This document shows positions 35,327 to 47,463 of a DNA stretch of 64,000 nt, one piece after another; positions within the stretch are counted from its first letter, which is position 1, and each line of letters opens with the position of its first letter. The notes beneath the pieces are model-generated. The model was not told where the DNA came from. It saw only the letters and a list, made by a program, of their open reading frames with translations, and did no database searches. The position numbers and the translations under genes were made by a program. This DNA comes from Cystobasidiopsis lactophilus. Taxonomy: Eukaryota > Basidiomycota > Agaricostilbomycetes > Agaricostilbales > Chionosphaeraceae. The stretch is taken from contig BCIO01000003.1 of the NCBI GenBank assembly GCA_001599975.1, forward strand, positions 1,116,001 to 1,180,000. Direction: 5' to 3'.

Positions 35327-36330
35327 ATGTCGGTGTCGAGGCCGACCACGCCCATTCGGCGCATCTCTAGAGGCTCCATGGCCGCCTTATCCTTTTCGCA
35401 ATCCGGGCGGGATGGGCCGAACGCGGACCCTTTGCAGCACCTCGAACCAATTCTCAGCGAGCTGGCCGATTCTATGGAGGTACTGGCCGAGAACTTCGCC
35501 AATCTGGACGTAATAAACGAGCGCTTGGACTCCTTCGCCGAAGCCTTCGCATCTTACCTCTACGGCCTCAAGCTCAATGCCTATACCACTGACTTCACCG
35601 AGGCACCGACCAAGCTCTCATTTGACCTGGAGAAGAGACGGCGCGAGAACGTGGCGCTGGCGGCTGCGGCAGCTCAGGAGGACGCTTTCTCAGATCGCGC
35701 GTCTGCATCAGGCCGGCAGCCTTCAGAGGCAGGAGACTTAGGCGAGCATCCCGGAGAGGCGACTTTCATGTCGGCTGTCGCTGAAGGGTCAAAGATTGGG
35801 CGTTTCCGTGGAAGCGGGAGGGGTGGCGCAACGAGCGCGAGGGGGCGAGGGGCAAAGGCAGCGCAGGTGGCCAAGAAGAGGGACCGGATGATGGCGTTCT
35901 GTATCAGCATCATCGACACTTTAGAGATCAAGTACAGAGAAGAGCAGGTTCGTTCATGCGCACCACTTTGCCTACCCGTCTTAACTCGGCCCCCGATTGC
36001 AGCCGTTCAGGTCGGAGATGGAGCAGGTCATAACAATACTCAAGGAGAATGCTCAAGGATTGTGCGTGTCCTCCTGTGCTTTACTTGACTTCAATCGCTA
36101 AATTGCTCCGGTGGCGTCGCAGGCGAAGTGAGTCTGCCCGCTTTTATTAGGTCGGCTCGCCCGCTCTGAACTCTTGAGCAGTCCCAGACATTGTAGAAAA
36201 GTCTTCCCCGCCAGTACAGGCGCATCGCGTCAATGCAGCTCTCAACTCTCTCATTCGGGCCAAGCATGTGGTCAAGATCAACTCGGGCGGATTGTTGTTC
36301 AAGCTAGATCCTCGGGTGCACCCTTCTTAG
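35327..36330 (+). CDS. DAM1: DASH/DAM1 complex subunit Dam1
   Basis: Kinetochore-microtubule ring component. The start chosen is the ATG at 35327 (MSVSRPTTPIRRISRGS); the frame is also open upstream. The Dam1 signature is ELADSMEVLAENFANLDVIN then DSFAEAFASYLYGLKLNAYTTDF. A Gly/Arg/Ser-rich linker follows, then a C-terminal part MAFCISIIDTLEIKYREEQ-PFRSEMEQVITILKENAQGL-RIPDIVEKSSPPVQAHRVN and VVKINSGGLLFKLDPRVHPS. To hold frame between ENAQGL and PDIVE a 5-nt exon GCGAA (about 36122-36126) between two introns is needed. Stop TAG at 36328-36330. Total about 270 residues. Confidence 0.85.
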
Positions 36331-36876
36331 TGCTGGAACTCATTCGGGCTCTGTCCAAAGCCTTTGAATGCATCATCCTTTATGTCGTGGCCATCATTGG
36401 CAGCTGCTCGCGAGCCAAAGCGACGAAGGTCCCTGCGTCGAGCGTAACAGCGTCTCCAAGTGAAACCGTCGAAGGGGGTTCCGAGAAGCGCCCTGGTGCG
36501 CTGCTGACGTTCTGCAATGAGACGTCGCATCAACAAGCTTGCGCGATGGACGTACAGCCAGCCAGCAGAGGCCAGACGTGCGAGGCGCAGGATGCGCGCT
36601 TTGCAAATGGCGCAACAAGCTCTAATGCTTTAAGAGCTGCTGGCCCGCGTGGCGCCAGAGATCGACAGTCGTGGCGCAAAGCTGCTACGACCTGGATGTA
36701 AAACGGAGTCGCCATATTCATTTGAAAAAAGCAGTGCTTCTCTGTTGAAGGCATGCGTCCTCTGCGACCAGCTTTAACGACATCACACCAGAGCTGGGGA
36801 AAGAGGGTAACCTACTTTTAGGTCGTCCGTAGACGACAAGAGGCGGGAATGTTGAACCCGGCATGGGGCCTACAAT
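36331..36876. other. Convergent 3' region DAM1 / MFS transporter
   Basis: About 545 bp between convergent stops. The open frame crossing 36174-36701 has no protein-like features outside the DAM1 exon. No gene supported. Confidence 0.35.
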
Positions 36877-38759
36877 TTAGTAGGTGTATCGGTAGGAGGG
36901 GTGCGCCCGTCCGACCAATTCGCTTGCTTCCTTGCCCTCAGGGATGGGGTTGGCGGCGCGCTTTCTGTTTCTGGCGCGCATCCAAACAAGCAGGACGACG
37001 ACAACGGCCAAGGTGGCCGAGCTGACGCCCAAGTTCAGGCTGTTGCCAATATGGTAGTCGGGCGCATCCTTTGGCAGGTAGCTCCATGTGCTAATCAGGC
37101 CGCCAATGTTGCCAAACATGGCGACGGTCGCGATGCTGGTGGCGCGGCCAGTGTCCGAGACTGCATTGGCCGAGATCCAGCCGTTGATGAGCGAGGCAGC
37201 AGGAAAGCAGCCGGCCATCACCAAGAAGCTGCCGCCGTAGCGAGTGGGCTTGTGGTGGCTGCCGACGAACATGGCATAGCCGACAGCGGTGAGGATGGCG
37301 CCCGTGCACAGGAAGATACCGCGTCTCTTGATCTTCCAAGACAAGTAAGGAATGCCGGCAGTGAAGACGGCGCCAACGACATCTGTTCCAGAGTAATTGG
37401 GTCACATTCGTGACCACCGATCACTGGTCGCGAAAACTCACAAGGTGGCACAGTGCGGAGCTGCTGGCCGATCTTGCTGGCCGCGGGAAACAGCGTAGCG
37501 ACGATGGTGGGCGTGAAAATGGCGGAGCCCTGCACGCTGATGTTGTTGAGCAAGAAGGCAAAGGCGAGCAAGAGGGTCTGGGTCTCGAAGATGTTGGCAA
37601 TAACGCGCTTAGGGCCAATGTGGTCGAGGTACTCTTGGTCGCGCCCGCGCTCTTCCACGATGCGGTGGACAGCAGCTTCACGCTCGGCTTGGGTGAGCCA
37701 GCGGGCGGTACCTGGCTGCTCAGGCAAGATGATGTACGCCATGACCGCAATGCCCATGGTGATGATGCCCCTGTTTTTAGACGCTCAATGAAGTCACAAG
37801 GCGGTAAAAGAGACTGCGCACTCGACGAAGAAGATTTGCTGCCAGCTGTGGAGCTTGCCAATGCCATTGAGATGTTGCAAGCCGGCTATTAAAAGTCTTC
37901 ATCACAAAGGTCTAGACGGGACAAGTTGCGGGACTCACTAGCAAGCAAGCCGCCAAAAGCTCCGCCGAGTGGAGCGCAAACCACATACAGCTGTCGCATC
38001 CCAAATCAGTACCAATGGACAGAGCCTGCATTTCGAGGACGTACGCCTAGGCGGAAAAGCAGCTCGTCGCGCTTGTACCAGCGGCTGAGATAGTATGCGA
38101 TGCCTGGAAGCATGGGGGCCTCCGAAATGCCGCTGCAAAGGAGTTCAAGCAGTGTTATTGGAAGAAGGACAAAATTCCTCACAGCAGAAAGCGAAGACCG
38201 ACAAGTTGTCCGAACGTGTTGACGAAAGCGGCTAATCCCGCACTTCAGAGCCGCGGATTACTATTGAATGAGCACGGCAGACTCACTGCACATGGAAAAG
38301 AGGCCAAAGAAGAAGCAGCAAGCGGGCAAGAAGCGGCCGGGTCCGACAGCCTTGCAAGCCAGCAGCAAAGGGATCTCGCAAATGATGTAGCTGATGAAGA
38401 AGGCTGACAGGGCGATGTTGTAGTCATAGCCCTGCGCGTCTGAAGTTTGAGCATTTGCGAGTCACCTTCCGCGAAAACAATGAGAAAGCACTTTGAGATC
38501 CAAATCCTGAGCGAGTCCAGCAAGGCGGGCGTTTCCAATGTTGATACGGTCAACGAAAGCTGAAATGTAGACCAGGCAGATGATGGGCAGCAAGCACAGG
38601 TCGATCTACATGCTCGTTCGAAAATTTGTCGAGGATCGACGAAAGCGACGCTCTCACCTTGCGCCTCAGCTTGTTCTCGTCGACGCCATGGCTGACCAAC
38701 GTTGGGATGGGCTGCAAGTCTGTGCCCAGCGACGACTTGTCCTCTGTGGCCGAGTCCAT
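36877..38759 (-). CDS. MFS transporter, allantoate permease (ACS/Dal5) family
   Basis: Twelve-TM anion:cation symporter of the fungal Dal5-like group, usually taking up organic anions such as ureidosuccinate, allantoate or nicotinate. Start ATG at 38759 (MDSATEDKSSLGTDL). Landmarks are DRINIGNARLAGL after TM1, YDYNIALSAFFISYIICEIP, FVNTFGQLVGLRFLLG, EAPMLPGIAYYLSRWYKRDEL (the family's substrate motif), FLLNNISVQGSAIFTPTIVA and GRATSIATVAMFGNIGGLIST. The C-tail is GRAHPSYRYTY; stop TAA at 36877-36879. Several introns. Substrate not assignable. Confidence 0.9.
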
Positions 38760-39507
38760 CTCGATGTTGGCTGGTCCAGGAGAAGCAAATTAAAATATTC
38801 AAGGACTGCAGGGTGCGCGTCTGCCGCGTCCAGAGCACTAAAACTATAACTATCCGTGTCTCTGGCGTTCGTAAGCCTCGCGTAAGGCCGCTGGTGCCCC
38901 TTCTTGAGGATCCACGCTCGGTTTGGTTCGCCGGCCTTTCCCGTTGGCGGCCATGCTTTTGACGTGAATGCTGCCTCTCGTGTCTCCCCGGGTCTACACC
39001 AGCACAGGATCCAAGTTCTTGACTGATTGCATCGTTCTCAAAGACCCGAAGCCTAAGCGTTCCCGGTGTCGGTCGGTGGCGAACTTGCCTTAGACTCTGC
39101 CTTCTGCCCACAGTTCACTGTTCCTGCTGTTTGTCCTTCTTTGACGACTACCTTGCCTTCTGCATACTCTATCATTCTGTTCTGTTTGATGCCTTCGGCT
39201 GAGCTTTGACTTTGACTTTGCTGGCCCTAACACAATGTTTCTGTGGGTGTTTACGCAACCGCTTACTCATGGTGGTTGCATGCCAGTCATTTGGTATGCC
39301 CTTATGACCTGAACTTCAAGGACACCTACATGGCCTGAACTCAAGGGTCAGCGCTCGCTCTTCTGCAGTTCCCTTTGTGCCCTGTCGGCCGCGGGGTGCG
39401 TCGGACTGAGTTGGTTCTGTTCAGTTCGACCAAGACCCCCGCTCGGTCAAAGCGTGATTCAGGCCGCTCTAATCCGTCTTGTCTTGCTGCTTGCTCGGGT
39501 CGCACCA
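38760..39507. other. Divergent intergenic region MFS / unknown gene
   Basis: About 750 bp between divergent genes; TTTGACTTTGACTTTG near 39208-39223 is a short tandem repeat. A minus-strand open frame to 39111 is Arg/Ser-rich and looks like a chance frame. Promoter function inferred. Confidence 0.35.
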
Positions 39508-40453
39508 TGTTCAGCCAAGCCTTGAACGACAGTCAACGCTGGCAGCGCGCCGACAACTTTGCCAAACTCGAATGGGACCCCATGGGAGGGTCTCAAGCTC
39601 GAAAACTTGCTTTGGAAATAGCATTAGCGACGCGCAGAGCACACGATCAAGCTATGGACTTGGAAAAGGAGTGAGCAGACCCATCGTGCTTCCTCTTTCT
39701 CTATTCCGAAATTTGAAATGGGATCGAAAGCTTGTCCGGGGAGCCCAAGGACACCGACAAACTTGCTTTTCACCCTGTATTGACGTATATCGTCGGACTC
39801 CTGAAAGCACCCCACTTTCTTGGTGTTTTCCATTCCGAGCATATTACCACCATCATGGACGCCTACCGCCCCATTGAGAGCGGAGAGCCGGCGAGGGCGG
39901 TGAGCTGTGGCACTCAAGTCTAGACCTGTCGTTAATGACATTGACAGAACTGGATCTATTCCACGATTGTGGAGGTCCGAAACCATCTCCTTGTCAGCCT
40001 TCTTCAGGACTTCTTGAGACGCAGCAATCGCAGCGCCGGTGCGTCCTCGTTCGGAAACCCTTCACAGAAGATGGAACCCAACTCCTTCCCCTGCAGCTCC
40101 TGGCGCTTTGGATACGGTCGAAGAAACGGTTGTCCAGATTGCAGAACTCCATTGCTTTGGACATCTTCCAAGGAGACGGTTTGACGCCTCAAGCCTTCAA
40201 GCACCCGGAAGAACACCCAGCCATGGTCAACGACATTGCCGATGCTATTGTGCTCAGCTTCTTTTTCCCAGAGGCCCCATATCATTTCAACCACAAGGAC
40301 AGATCAGGCTGGCTCTTCGCCCAGAGAGCTCTTCAATTTGTCCAAGAGGGTCAAAGACGCCCAGGCTACGACGAGCCATATCAGCAACAGAAAAAAGATC
40401 GCTGGGCCCCTTTGAGACGGGTACAGGGGAAAGTGTTCAGGCGCAGGTGGTAA
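39508..40453 (+). CDS. Hypothetical protein, spliced model
   Basis: Four exons joined in frame by short introns give MFSQALNDSQRWQRADNFAKL, LALEIALATRRAHDQAMDLEKD, TDKLAFHPVLTYIVGLLKAP, FLGVFHSEHITTIMDAYRPIE, NWIYSTIVEVRNHLLVSLLQDF and a final exon with LLPLQLLALWIRSKKRLSR, HPAMVNDIADAIVLSFFFPEAP and a basic end GKVFRRRW, TAA at 40451-40453. Donors GTGAGC and GTGAGC, and a TTAAT branch site before a GACAG acceptor, support the model. About 250 residues, mostly helical. No family recognised. Confidence 0.5.
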
Positions 40454-40998
40454 GTAACTTGCTCTATAACCGATCGGGGTATTGACACCGAGAGCCCTCT
40501 CAGAACGCCGAAGTGATGTTGGTGGCGAACCCAGCACGGGCATGCTCCTCGTCTTAGACTCTCCGTTTCTCCTTCATTGCACCTCATTTACCGTATATTC
40601 CAAATACTATCTTCTGATTTCATCCCTTGTACCAAACTTGCTCTCCACTTTTCAGCCTATCATGTCGGTCCACCACAGCTAAAGGACATTCAGCTAACCC
40701 AGCGTGCAGTCTTAAGCTTGAGGCGAGTTTGAGAGAAATCTTGAGACACGAAGGACACGGCAAGGGGCAAGTTGTCGAAAAGAGCTGCGTATGCTGGTGT
40801 ATCAGAACGTATTGCACGCCACTCATTTCCCCGACAATACGCCGTCCTGGTCGCCATTCGCATAGCATCGAAGACCCATGATAACTGTTCATAGAGCCAA
40901 CAAGAAGGCCGCTGTTCGTCCAAGCCATGCCTATCTCAGAGCAATGAGCACCATTTGCCACCCGCAGCAGAACTTTGTGGACAGGCGCACCTCGAGCT
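40454..40998. other. Convergent 3' region
   Basis: About 545 bp between the unknown gene and the secreted-protein gene. No coding sequence supported. Confidence 0.35.
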
Positions 40999-41577
40999 CT
41001 AGACCAAAGTCACCAGCACTTCCGCGTTGGACGTCGTCACCTCCAAGAAGCCTTTGATTCTGCCACTGCCCTTGATCGTTCCGGTTGACTCGCCCCTCGA
41101 GCTATCCCAGCTCTGCTCCACCAACCCTTCGCCGCCATCATCGATCGGCAAGACGGGCAAGTTGGAAGTGGACAACTTAAAGGTGCCGTGGAAGGACTTG
41201 GGCAGCTTGATGTGCACGGCGACGTTGCTGGTGTGGTGCACAGCGGAGAATTGGGGGAGGTCGTGAGCGGGCTCGACGTAGGTCATCGACAGGCCGCCAT
41301 TGGAGCTCTTGACGTCCGATTTGAAGTGTGAAGCACCATCCAGGAAGTGGACGACAGCTTCGATTTTGGCGTTGGTGGTGGTGAGGACGAGCTCGCGGCC
41401 GACCTCGAGGGAGGCGGGCTTGATGACTGCGTTGGTGGTGGTGAGCTTAACAGACTGCGCCGAGTAGGAGCCTCGGATGGCTTCGTTGCTAAGATGGACG
41501 TCAATGTCGGGGTTGAACGTCATCTGCGAGGCAGAGACCACGGAGGTCAAGAGCAAGATGCCAGTGAGCCAGAACAT
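40999..41577 (-). CDS. Small secreted beta-rich protein
   Basis: Single-exon gene of 192 residues from the ATG at 41577. The N-terminus MFWLTGILLLTSVVSASQ is a clear signal peptide, with cleavage likely after VSA. The rest alternates hydrophobic and polar residues with repeated strand-turn units: VKLTTTNAVIKP, LVLTTTNAKIEA, DVKSSNGGLSMTY, HHTSNVAVHIKL, FKLSTSNLPVLP and FLEVTTSNAEVLVTL. Such T-T-N/S-N ladders resemble DUF4097-like or related fungal adhesin-type beta-helices. No GPI signal or TM at the end, so secreted. The function is unknown. Confidence 0.8.
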   Translation of the reverse strand: MFWLTGILLLTSVVSASQMTFNPDIDVHLSNEAIRGSYSAQSVKLTTTNAVIKPASLEVGRELVLTTTNAKIEAVVHFLDGASHFKSDVKSSNGGLSMTYVEPAHDLPQFSAVHHTSNVAVHIKLPKSFHGTFKLSTSNLPVLPIDDGGEGLVEQSWDSSRGESTGTIKGSGRIKGFLEVTTSNAEVLVTLV

Positions 41578-42211
41578 GCAGGGTGTGTCGACGATAGAGC
41601 TGGTCGTCGAAGAACAAGTGATTCGGAAGAGTGTGACAAATTATTGAGTGCCCTTGACGAAGAGGAAGGAAAGCCAGGGCACAGCAGCAGTCTGCAGAAG
41701 CAAGTCAGCTGCGCAGATTAGGTCCCGCTCTTACCTACTATCTCTCTTGCCTCTTTCAGACGAATCAGAGCCACGACAAAGACACAAGGATGGCGGTAGA
41801 GGAGCAGAAAGGGCATGCAGGCTTATCGAGCGAGCGCACGAGAGCCGTGTCGTCAGTCCCAATAATGAATCTACGCTGATCGATGCTCTTGTTCAGCATC
41901 CAGCACGACATGGGAACACAGTGAGATGTAGAATGGCAGGGCAACGGCAGGCGCAAGCAAGCAAGAGACCGAGAGCCATGATTTTGAGAGGCAGCGAAAG
42001 TTTGAACGAAGATCAGTCGCGTGTCATCGATGTCGGCGGCAGCTCCGCAGACTAGTAAGATCACGATCATGGCTCTAGACATCTGTAGCAAGCCTGGTGC
42101 CTGCTGACATCGACGCGAACTCGTGCCGAAACCAGCACACCGCCTCCAGTTCTGTGGCCAAGGGAGAGCAAGGTTGCCTCCTGTCGTCGACTTGACGCAA
42201 GCACGCCGGCC
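41578..42211. promoter_or_regulatory. Divergent intergenic region secreted protein / chitin synthase
   Basis: About 630 bp between divergent starts, presumably with both promoters. Open frames on the minus strand here extend from the opposite side of the chitin synthase first exon and are shadows. Confidence 0.4.
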
Positions 42212-45200
42212 ATGGCTGGTTATTATCAGCAGCAGTCCAACGTCGAGAATGGCTACTACCAGCAGGGCCCGTTGCAGGACAACGTGCAGATGCGGCCGCT
42301 GAGGTCGCCGCCCAATTCGTACACGCCCGTCTCCCAGCCCTTCGACCCCTCCTATCCGAGCCAGTACCAGCCTGGGGACATTGGCCAGCCCTCGTTCCAC
42401 CAGACTGGCTACACCTCGCCTTTGGGCCAAGAGCCGGCGCACCATTCGCCCAGCCGAGCGCACTTTGGCTCCCAAACCCTTTACCCTGGCCCACCGCCGC
42501 CGCCCGTGGACGAGCCTGACAATGGCGCCACGCCGCTCCTGGGCATGCACCACTCGTACCCGTCGCAGCAGAGCTTCCACAGCTACCGCCAGCAAGACGA
42601 TTTGTACGGAGCCGAGGAAAACAACATTCGCTACGGAGCCATCCCACAGAGGCAGCCGCGCCGCTACAAGACGGTCAAGCGGGTCGAGTGAGCTCTTGGC
42701 TTGACCTTTGCCTGGGCTAGGCTGGGGCGTTGACAACGTGGACTCACAGGCTGTACCATGGCAACCTCGTCCTTGACTGCGCCGTGCCCAACAAGCTGCT
42801 GCAGATGTGCGAGAACAAGACGGACAGGGAGATGACCCACATGCGCTACACGGCCTGCACCGCCGACCCGGACGACTTCAAGTCGGAGCGCTACGCCTTG
42901 CGCCAGATCCTCTACGAGCCGGCCAGAAGGACCGAGCTCTTCATCGTCATGACCATGTACAACGTTTGTCCCTTGCACTCTCCCATAGCACCTTGTGTAC
43001 TTGTGCTAAGGATTCCTCAAATTGGCAAACAGGAAGACGAAGAGCTCTTCTGCCGGACGATGCAGGGCGTGATGAAGAACATCGCCCACCTGTGCACCCG
43101 CACCCGCTCCAAGACGTGGGGCAAGGACGGCTGGAAGAAGGTGGTCGTGTGCGTCGTGTCGGACGGGCGGAAGAAGATCAACTCCCGCACGCTCTCCGTC
43201 TTGGCCGCCATGGGCGTCTACCAGGAGGGCGTCGCCAAGAACGTCGGTGGGTTTTGAGGCCCTTCTTAAGGCCCTATTCTGCTGGTGGCTGAAAGCCTTT
43301 TAATGCGCCACAGTCAACGGCAAACCGGTCACCTCGCACATCTACGAATTGTGAGCTGGAGGGCAAAAGTTTTGATATTTGTGGTCAAGGTCTGACGTTG
43401 TTCCTCTTGCTCGCAGCACTTCTCAAAGTAAAGTTCTTTGACATCCTTGCCCTTTCATGCCCTAACCAAGTGCCCAAACAGTCTCCATCGACCCCGACCT
43501 CAAGCCTCGAGGCAGCGAGAAGGGCGTCGTCCCCGTCCAGATCCTCTTTTGGTACAGCCGCTATTCTCTTTGATCTGCATGTTCAGATCTTGTTTGATGC
43601 TCGGCTTTACAGCTTGAAGGAGAAGAACCAAAAGAAGATTGTGCGTGCTGCCTTTACCTGCCTTCAGAACTCTGGTTCTCACTTTCTTTTGCACTGCACA
43701 GAACTCGCACAGGTGGTTCTTCAACGCTTTCGGCCCCATCCTCCAGCCCAACGTCTGCGTCTTGCTCGACGTCGGCACCATGCCGGGCCCGACTTCCATC
43801 TACCAGTTTGGCTTTCTCCCTCCTTTAGCTCTGTTTTATGAGAGCTGAAGCGCAAGTGTTCTGCCAAACAGCCTCTGGAAAGCGTTCGACGTCAACTCGA
43901 ACGTCGGCGGCGCGTGCGGCGAGATTGTGGCGCTCAAAGGCAAATACCTGCAGTACCTGCTCAACCCTTTGGTGCGTTCCGAACTTTACGCCACCCATTC
44001 GACCACTGATATGGATGACGATGCTTCATGATGCGCACAGGTGGCTGCCCAGTAAGTTTCATTCTTTCGTGGAGGAAGTTGAGCTGACACTTCACGGTTT
44101 AGAAACTTTGAATACGTGAGCTTCCATGCCCGCTCTGTCGATACTTGCGCTAAACTGTCTCAATTCGCGTGCAGAAAATGAGCAGTCGGTGCCGCTCCTC
44201 TAATTGCTTCGCTCCGAAGCTGAAATGCGAGCCTGAATTGACAGACATTCTGGACAAGCCGACCGAATCCGTCTTCGGTTACATCTCAGTCTTGCCCGGT
44301 GCCTTCTCCGCCTACCGCTACGTTGCTTTGCAGAACGACGTGAAAGGTCACGGCCCGCTGTCCGAGTACTTCAAGGGCGAGACGCTGCACACGTCGCCCG
44401 ACACGGATCTCTGGACCAAGAACATGTGTGTTGACCCTTTCTTTTGGCAACAAAGGCTGAGTAGTGGGCGAAAGGTACCTGGCCGAAGACAGGATTCTGT
44501 GCTGGGAGCTGGTCGCCAAGCGCGATGGGCGATGGCTGCTGCACTACGTCAAGTCTGCCTACGTGGGTGTTCTGCATTTGCTCATCAACTGTCGTTGAAT
44601 CAAATCACTTGTAGGCTACGACCGATGTGCCGGATCGAGTGAGTGTCTCTGCTTTGGAGACGGTAAATACCCCCTTCTGACGTTTTGAGGTCACACACAG
44701 CTTCCGGAACTTATCTCGCAACGCCGACGCTGGCTCAACGGCTCCTTCTTTGCCGGCGTGCACTCCGTCGTGCATTTTGGCTACCTCTACCGCTCCTCGC
44801 ACTCCTTTGTCCGCAAGCTCTGGCTCCACGTCGAGCTCGTCTACTCCATCTTTAACATGATCTTTGCATGGTTTGCGCTCGGAAACTGGTACATCACCTT
44901 CCAGATCCTGACCAACTCGATCGCGGACCCGACCTTTGGGCTGGGCTGGGCGTCCAGTGAGCTCCCGCTGACCTTGGCTTTGGTTCAGAAGCTGAGTGCG
45001 CGCAATCAGTCGTCAATACCGTGCTGCACTACGTCTACTTGGCCCTCTTGGTCATGTGCTTTCTGTTGGCCATGGGCAACAGACCCCAAGGTTGGCCTTC
45101 TGCTCTCTCATTGCGGCCCAAGCTGATTGCGGTAATTCTTCCAGGCTCGAACAAGACGTTCACCTTCGCGGTCGTCTTCTTCGCTCTCATCACCTGTTAC

Positions 45201-46424
45201 ATGATCTTTGCCGCTGTCTTCTTGGCCGTCAAGGGCGTCATCAACATCACCAACGAGGAGAAGGCGACTGGGCAGTTCAACGTGTCCGACATCTTCACCA
45301 ACTCCATCTTCCGCAACATTGTCATCTCCCTCATGGCGACCTACGGCCTGTACACGCTTGCCAGCTTGTTGTTCTTTGACGTAGGTGGATGATTATTGGC
45401 GACTTCTCGCGGGCTGAAGTCTCGCCCACAGCCTTGGCACATGATCACGAGCTTCGTCCAATACTTGTTGTTGGCGCCTTCTTATACGAATGTCATGTGT
45501 GTATCTGCGTCGTTCAAGCATTCGTGGCAGAAGCTGAACTCGATGTCTAGCAATGTTTACGCTTTCGTGAGTGTTAACATGGCCAAAACTGTTGCTTGCT
45601 GACTTTTGATTGACCCAGTGCAACGTTCACGATGTGTCGTGAGTGTATTCTTCTAGAGCTTATCTGCAAGAGACTTAGCATCTCTCCGCAGATGGGGAAC
45701 CAAGGTTTGCCCACACACTTGGTCTCGGATGGCGCACATTCTGATTGCTCATCATTGCATTTGCATTCGCTTCACAGGGTGACAAGTACGTTTTCGCGTT
45801 CGAATATGCGGGATGATGCTCACTGACGTCGCCCTTCGGAATCTGCAGCAAAGTGGAAACCGACTTGGGCGTCGTCAAGACGGCAGCGGACGCCGGCGGC
45901 AAAGTCGACGTCAACGTGCCGGCAGACGCCAAAGACATTGATGACCTTTACGACGACGCTTGGGCTGTCCTGAAAGTGAAGCCGAAGAAGGAGAAAGAGA
46001 AGATCGACGAAGAGACGCGCGTCCAAGATTCATACAAGAACATTCGGACCAACGTCGTCATGGCTTGGGCCAGTGAGTCCATCGACCTTCCAACTTGGGA
46101 CCTTTTTTTACGAGAGAAACAGTCAGCAATGGTGCTCTCACGGCGATTATCCTGTCGACCGGCGCCGGCAATAACTTTTCTGCGTCATCCGACACCGGGA
46201 ACGCCAAGGTGAACGCTTACATGTCCTTCCTCTTGTACAGTGTGGCTGCCTTGGCTGCCATTCGCTTGATCGGCGCCGTCACTTGTGCGTTTTGTCTTTT
46301 TGAACGCCACCGGTTTTGCATTAAAAGTTCGCCTTCTATGTTTGACAGACCTGGTCGGCTGGTACGCTTTTGGCTTCTCTGTACATGCATTTGCTAACCA
46401 GTCCGCAGGCTTTTCACTGGATGA
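42212..46424 (+). CDS. CHS: Chitin synthase (division 1)
   Basis: Plasma-membrane enzyme polymerising UDP-GlcNAc into chitin. Start ATG at 42212; an N-terminal Tyr/Gln/Pro-rich tail of about 160 residues precedes [17 protein letters not shown]. Catalytic landmarks are [50 protein letters not shown] (DxG), EDRILCWEL (the ED of EDR) and [11 protein letters not shown] (QxxRW), so the active site is complete. C-terminal TM segments follow. About twenty exons, including an 11-nt exon (C ACT TCT CAA A) within the FTSQ segment. The last exons give LVGWLFTG with TGA at 46422-46424. Confidence 0.94.
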
Positions 46425-47463
46425 TTGGCCGATCAGTGGGGGGTAACTTTACGATGTCAAATGTGCGCTGTGTATTAGAAGCGCTTGTAAATGTTGGAAA
46501 TCCTGTCTTTCTTGCACAATGGCAACGCTCTGCGGCTCCTGCACCGACCCTCCTCCGCGTCCCGCAACTCGCCCCAGCTCCATGCTGTGGAACTTTGAGC
46601 CTCAGAGCTTCAAATGCTGACCCGCTCGACCATGCTGTGCCCTTCCTTCTCTAAGCTTTTCAACTCTGTATCATGAATCGAGGTATTCCACTGCGATTGA
46701 AAATGCCCATTTGCCACCGACCGCCGGAATCTGCCTCCCGCCCTTTCTGTGGCCCACTTGCCACCGATGCTTCAACTTAGGTCCCCGCTTGCATCGGTCT
46801 TGACTTGTTCTGTCTTACGAGCGCTTCCCGAGGCCCTCTTGTGCCGCTCCAACCTTGAAAGCGGGAAGAGCGTAAGGAGGTCTCACACCTTGTCGAGCGC
46901 GTGTCCGTATCATTATGCTTTGGCCATGGTCGGCTTGCACGAGTCCTTATCGCTCGCTACCTGACTGCTAGGCTGGATCGCAGCCTGTAGCCTGACGACA
47001 AGCTGGCCTGGAGGCTTTGGGCTGATCGGATTTACCGCCTTAAAATTTTCAAACCCTTCGATGTGGAAGTCAATATGACGGCTGGTGAAGGAGCTGGCTG
47101 TCCTCGGTGCTGCTTGATAGAGCTGGCTTCATTTAGTCGCTGCTCCCGCCGCTTGCGCGTTGCTGCGTATCTAGACGCGCTAAGCCAGGCGGGCTAAATT
47201 GAGCTACGATGATCAACGACTTCCAGGCCTGCGTCCCCGGCCCTGCCCCTGCCGGGCCTCCCGGGGAAGCCCTCACCTGTTTTAAGCACGCCTTATCGCT
47301 CCATTTTTCGAGGACTTTTGTCGGTCTTCTCCAGACCATCTCTTTGGTCGTGCTGGCACAGCTGCCTCCTTTCTTTCCACCACCAGCCCCATCCAGTACC
47401 TATCCGTTCCCTTTGCCGTCTCGCTAATTTCCCAACTGCGCACACGACCTACTATCAGTAATC
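46425..47463. other. Long intergenic region chitin synthase / amino acid transporter
   Basis: About 1.04 kb, the longest gap in the window. Both neighbours are on the plus strand, so it should hold the 3' UTR of the first and the promoter and 5' UTR of the second. It carries TTGCCACCGA twice (near 46712 and 46759). No gene, tRNA or clear element seen. Confidence 0.4.

Noticed and set aside
38245-39111. Minus-strand open frame of 288 aa across the MFS 5' end
   Set aside because: Out of frame with the transporter and Arg/Ser-rich; chance frame.
42075-42736. Minus-strand open frames of 190 and 323 aa opposite the chitin synthase first exon
   Set aside because: Antisense of the Tyr/Pro/Gln-rich tail; no protein features of their own.
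45800-45830. GATGATG followed by CTGACG in a chitin synthase intron, resembling C and D boxes
   Set aside because: The boxes are only a few nucleotides apart, too close for a C/D snoRNA.
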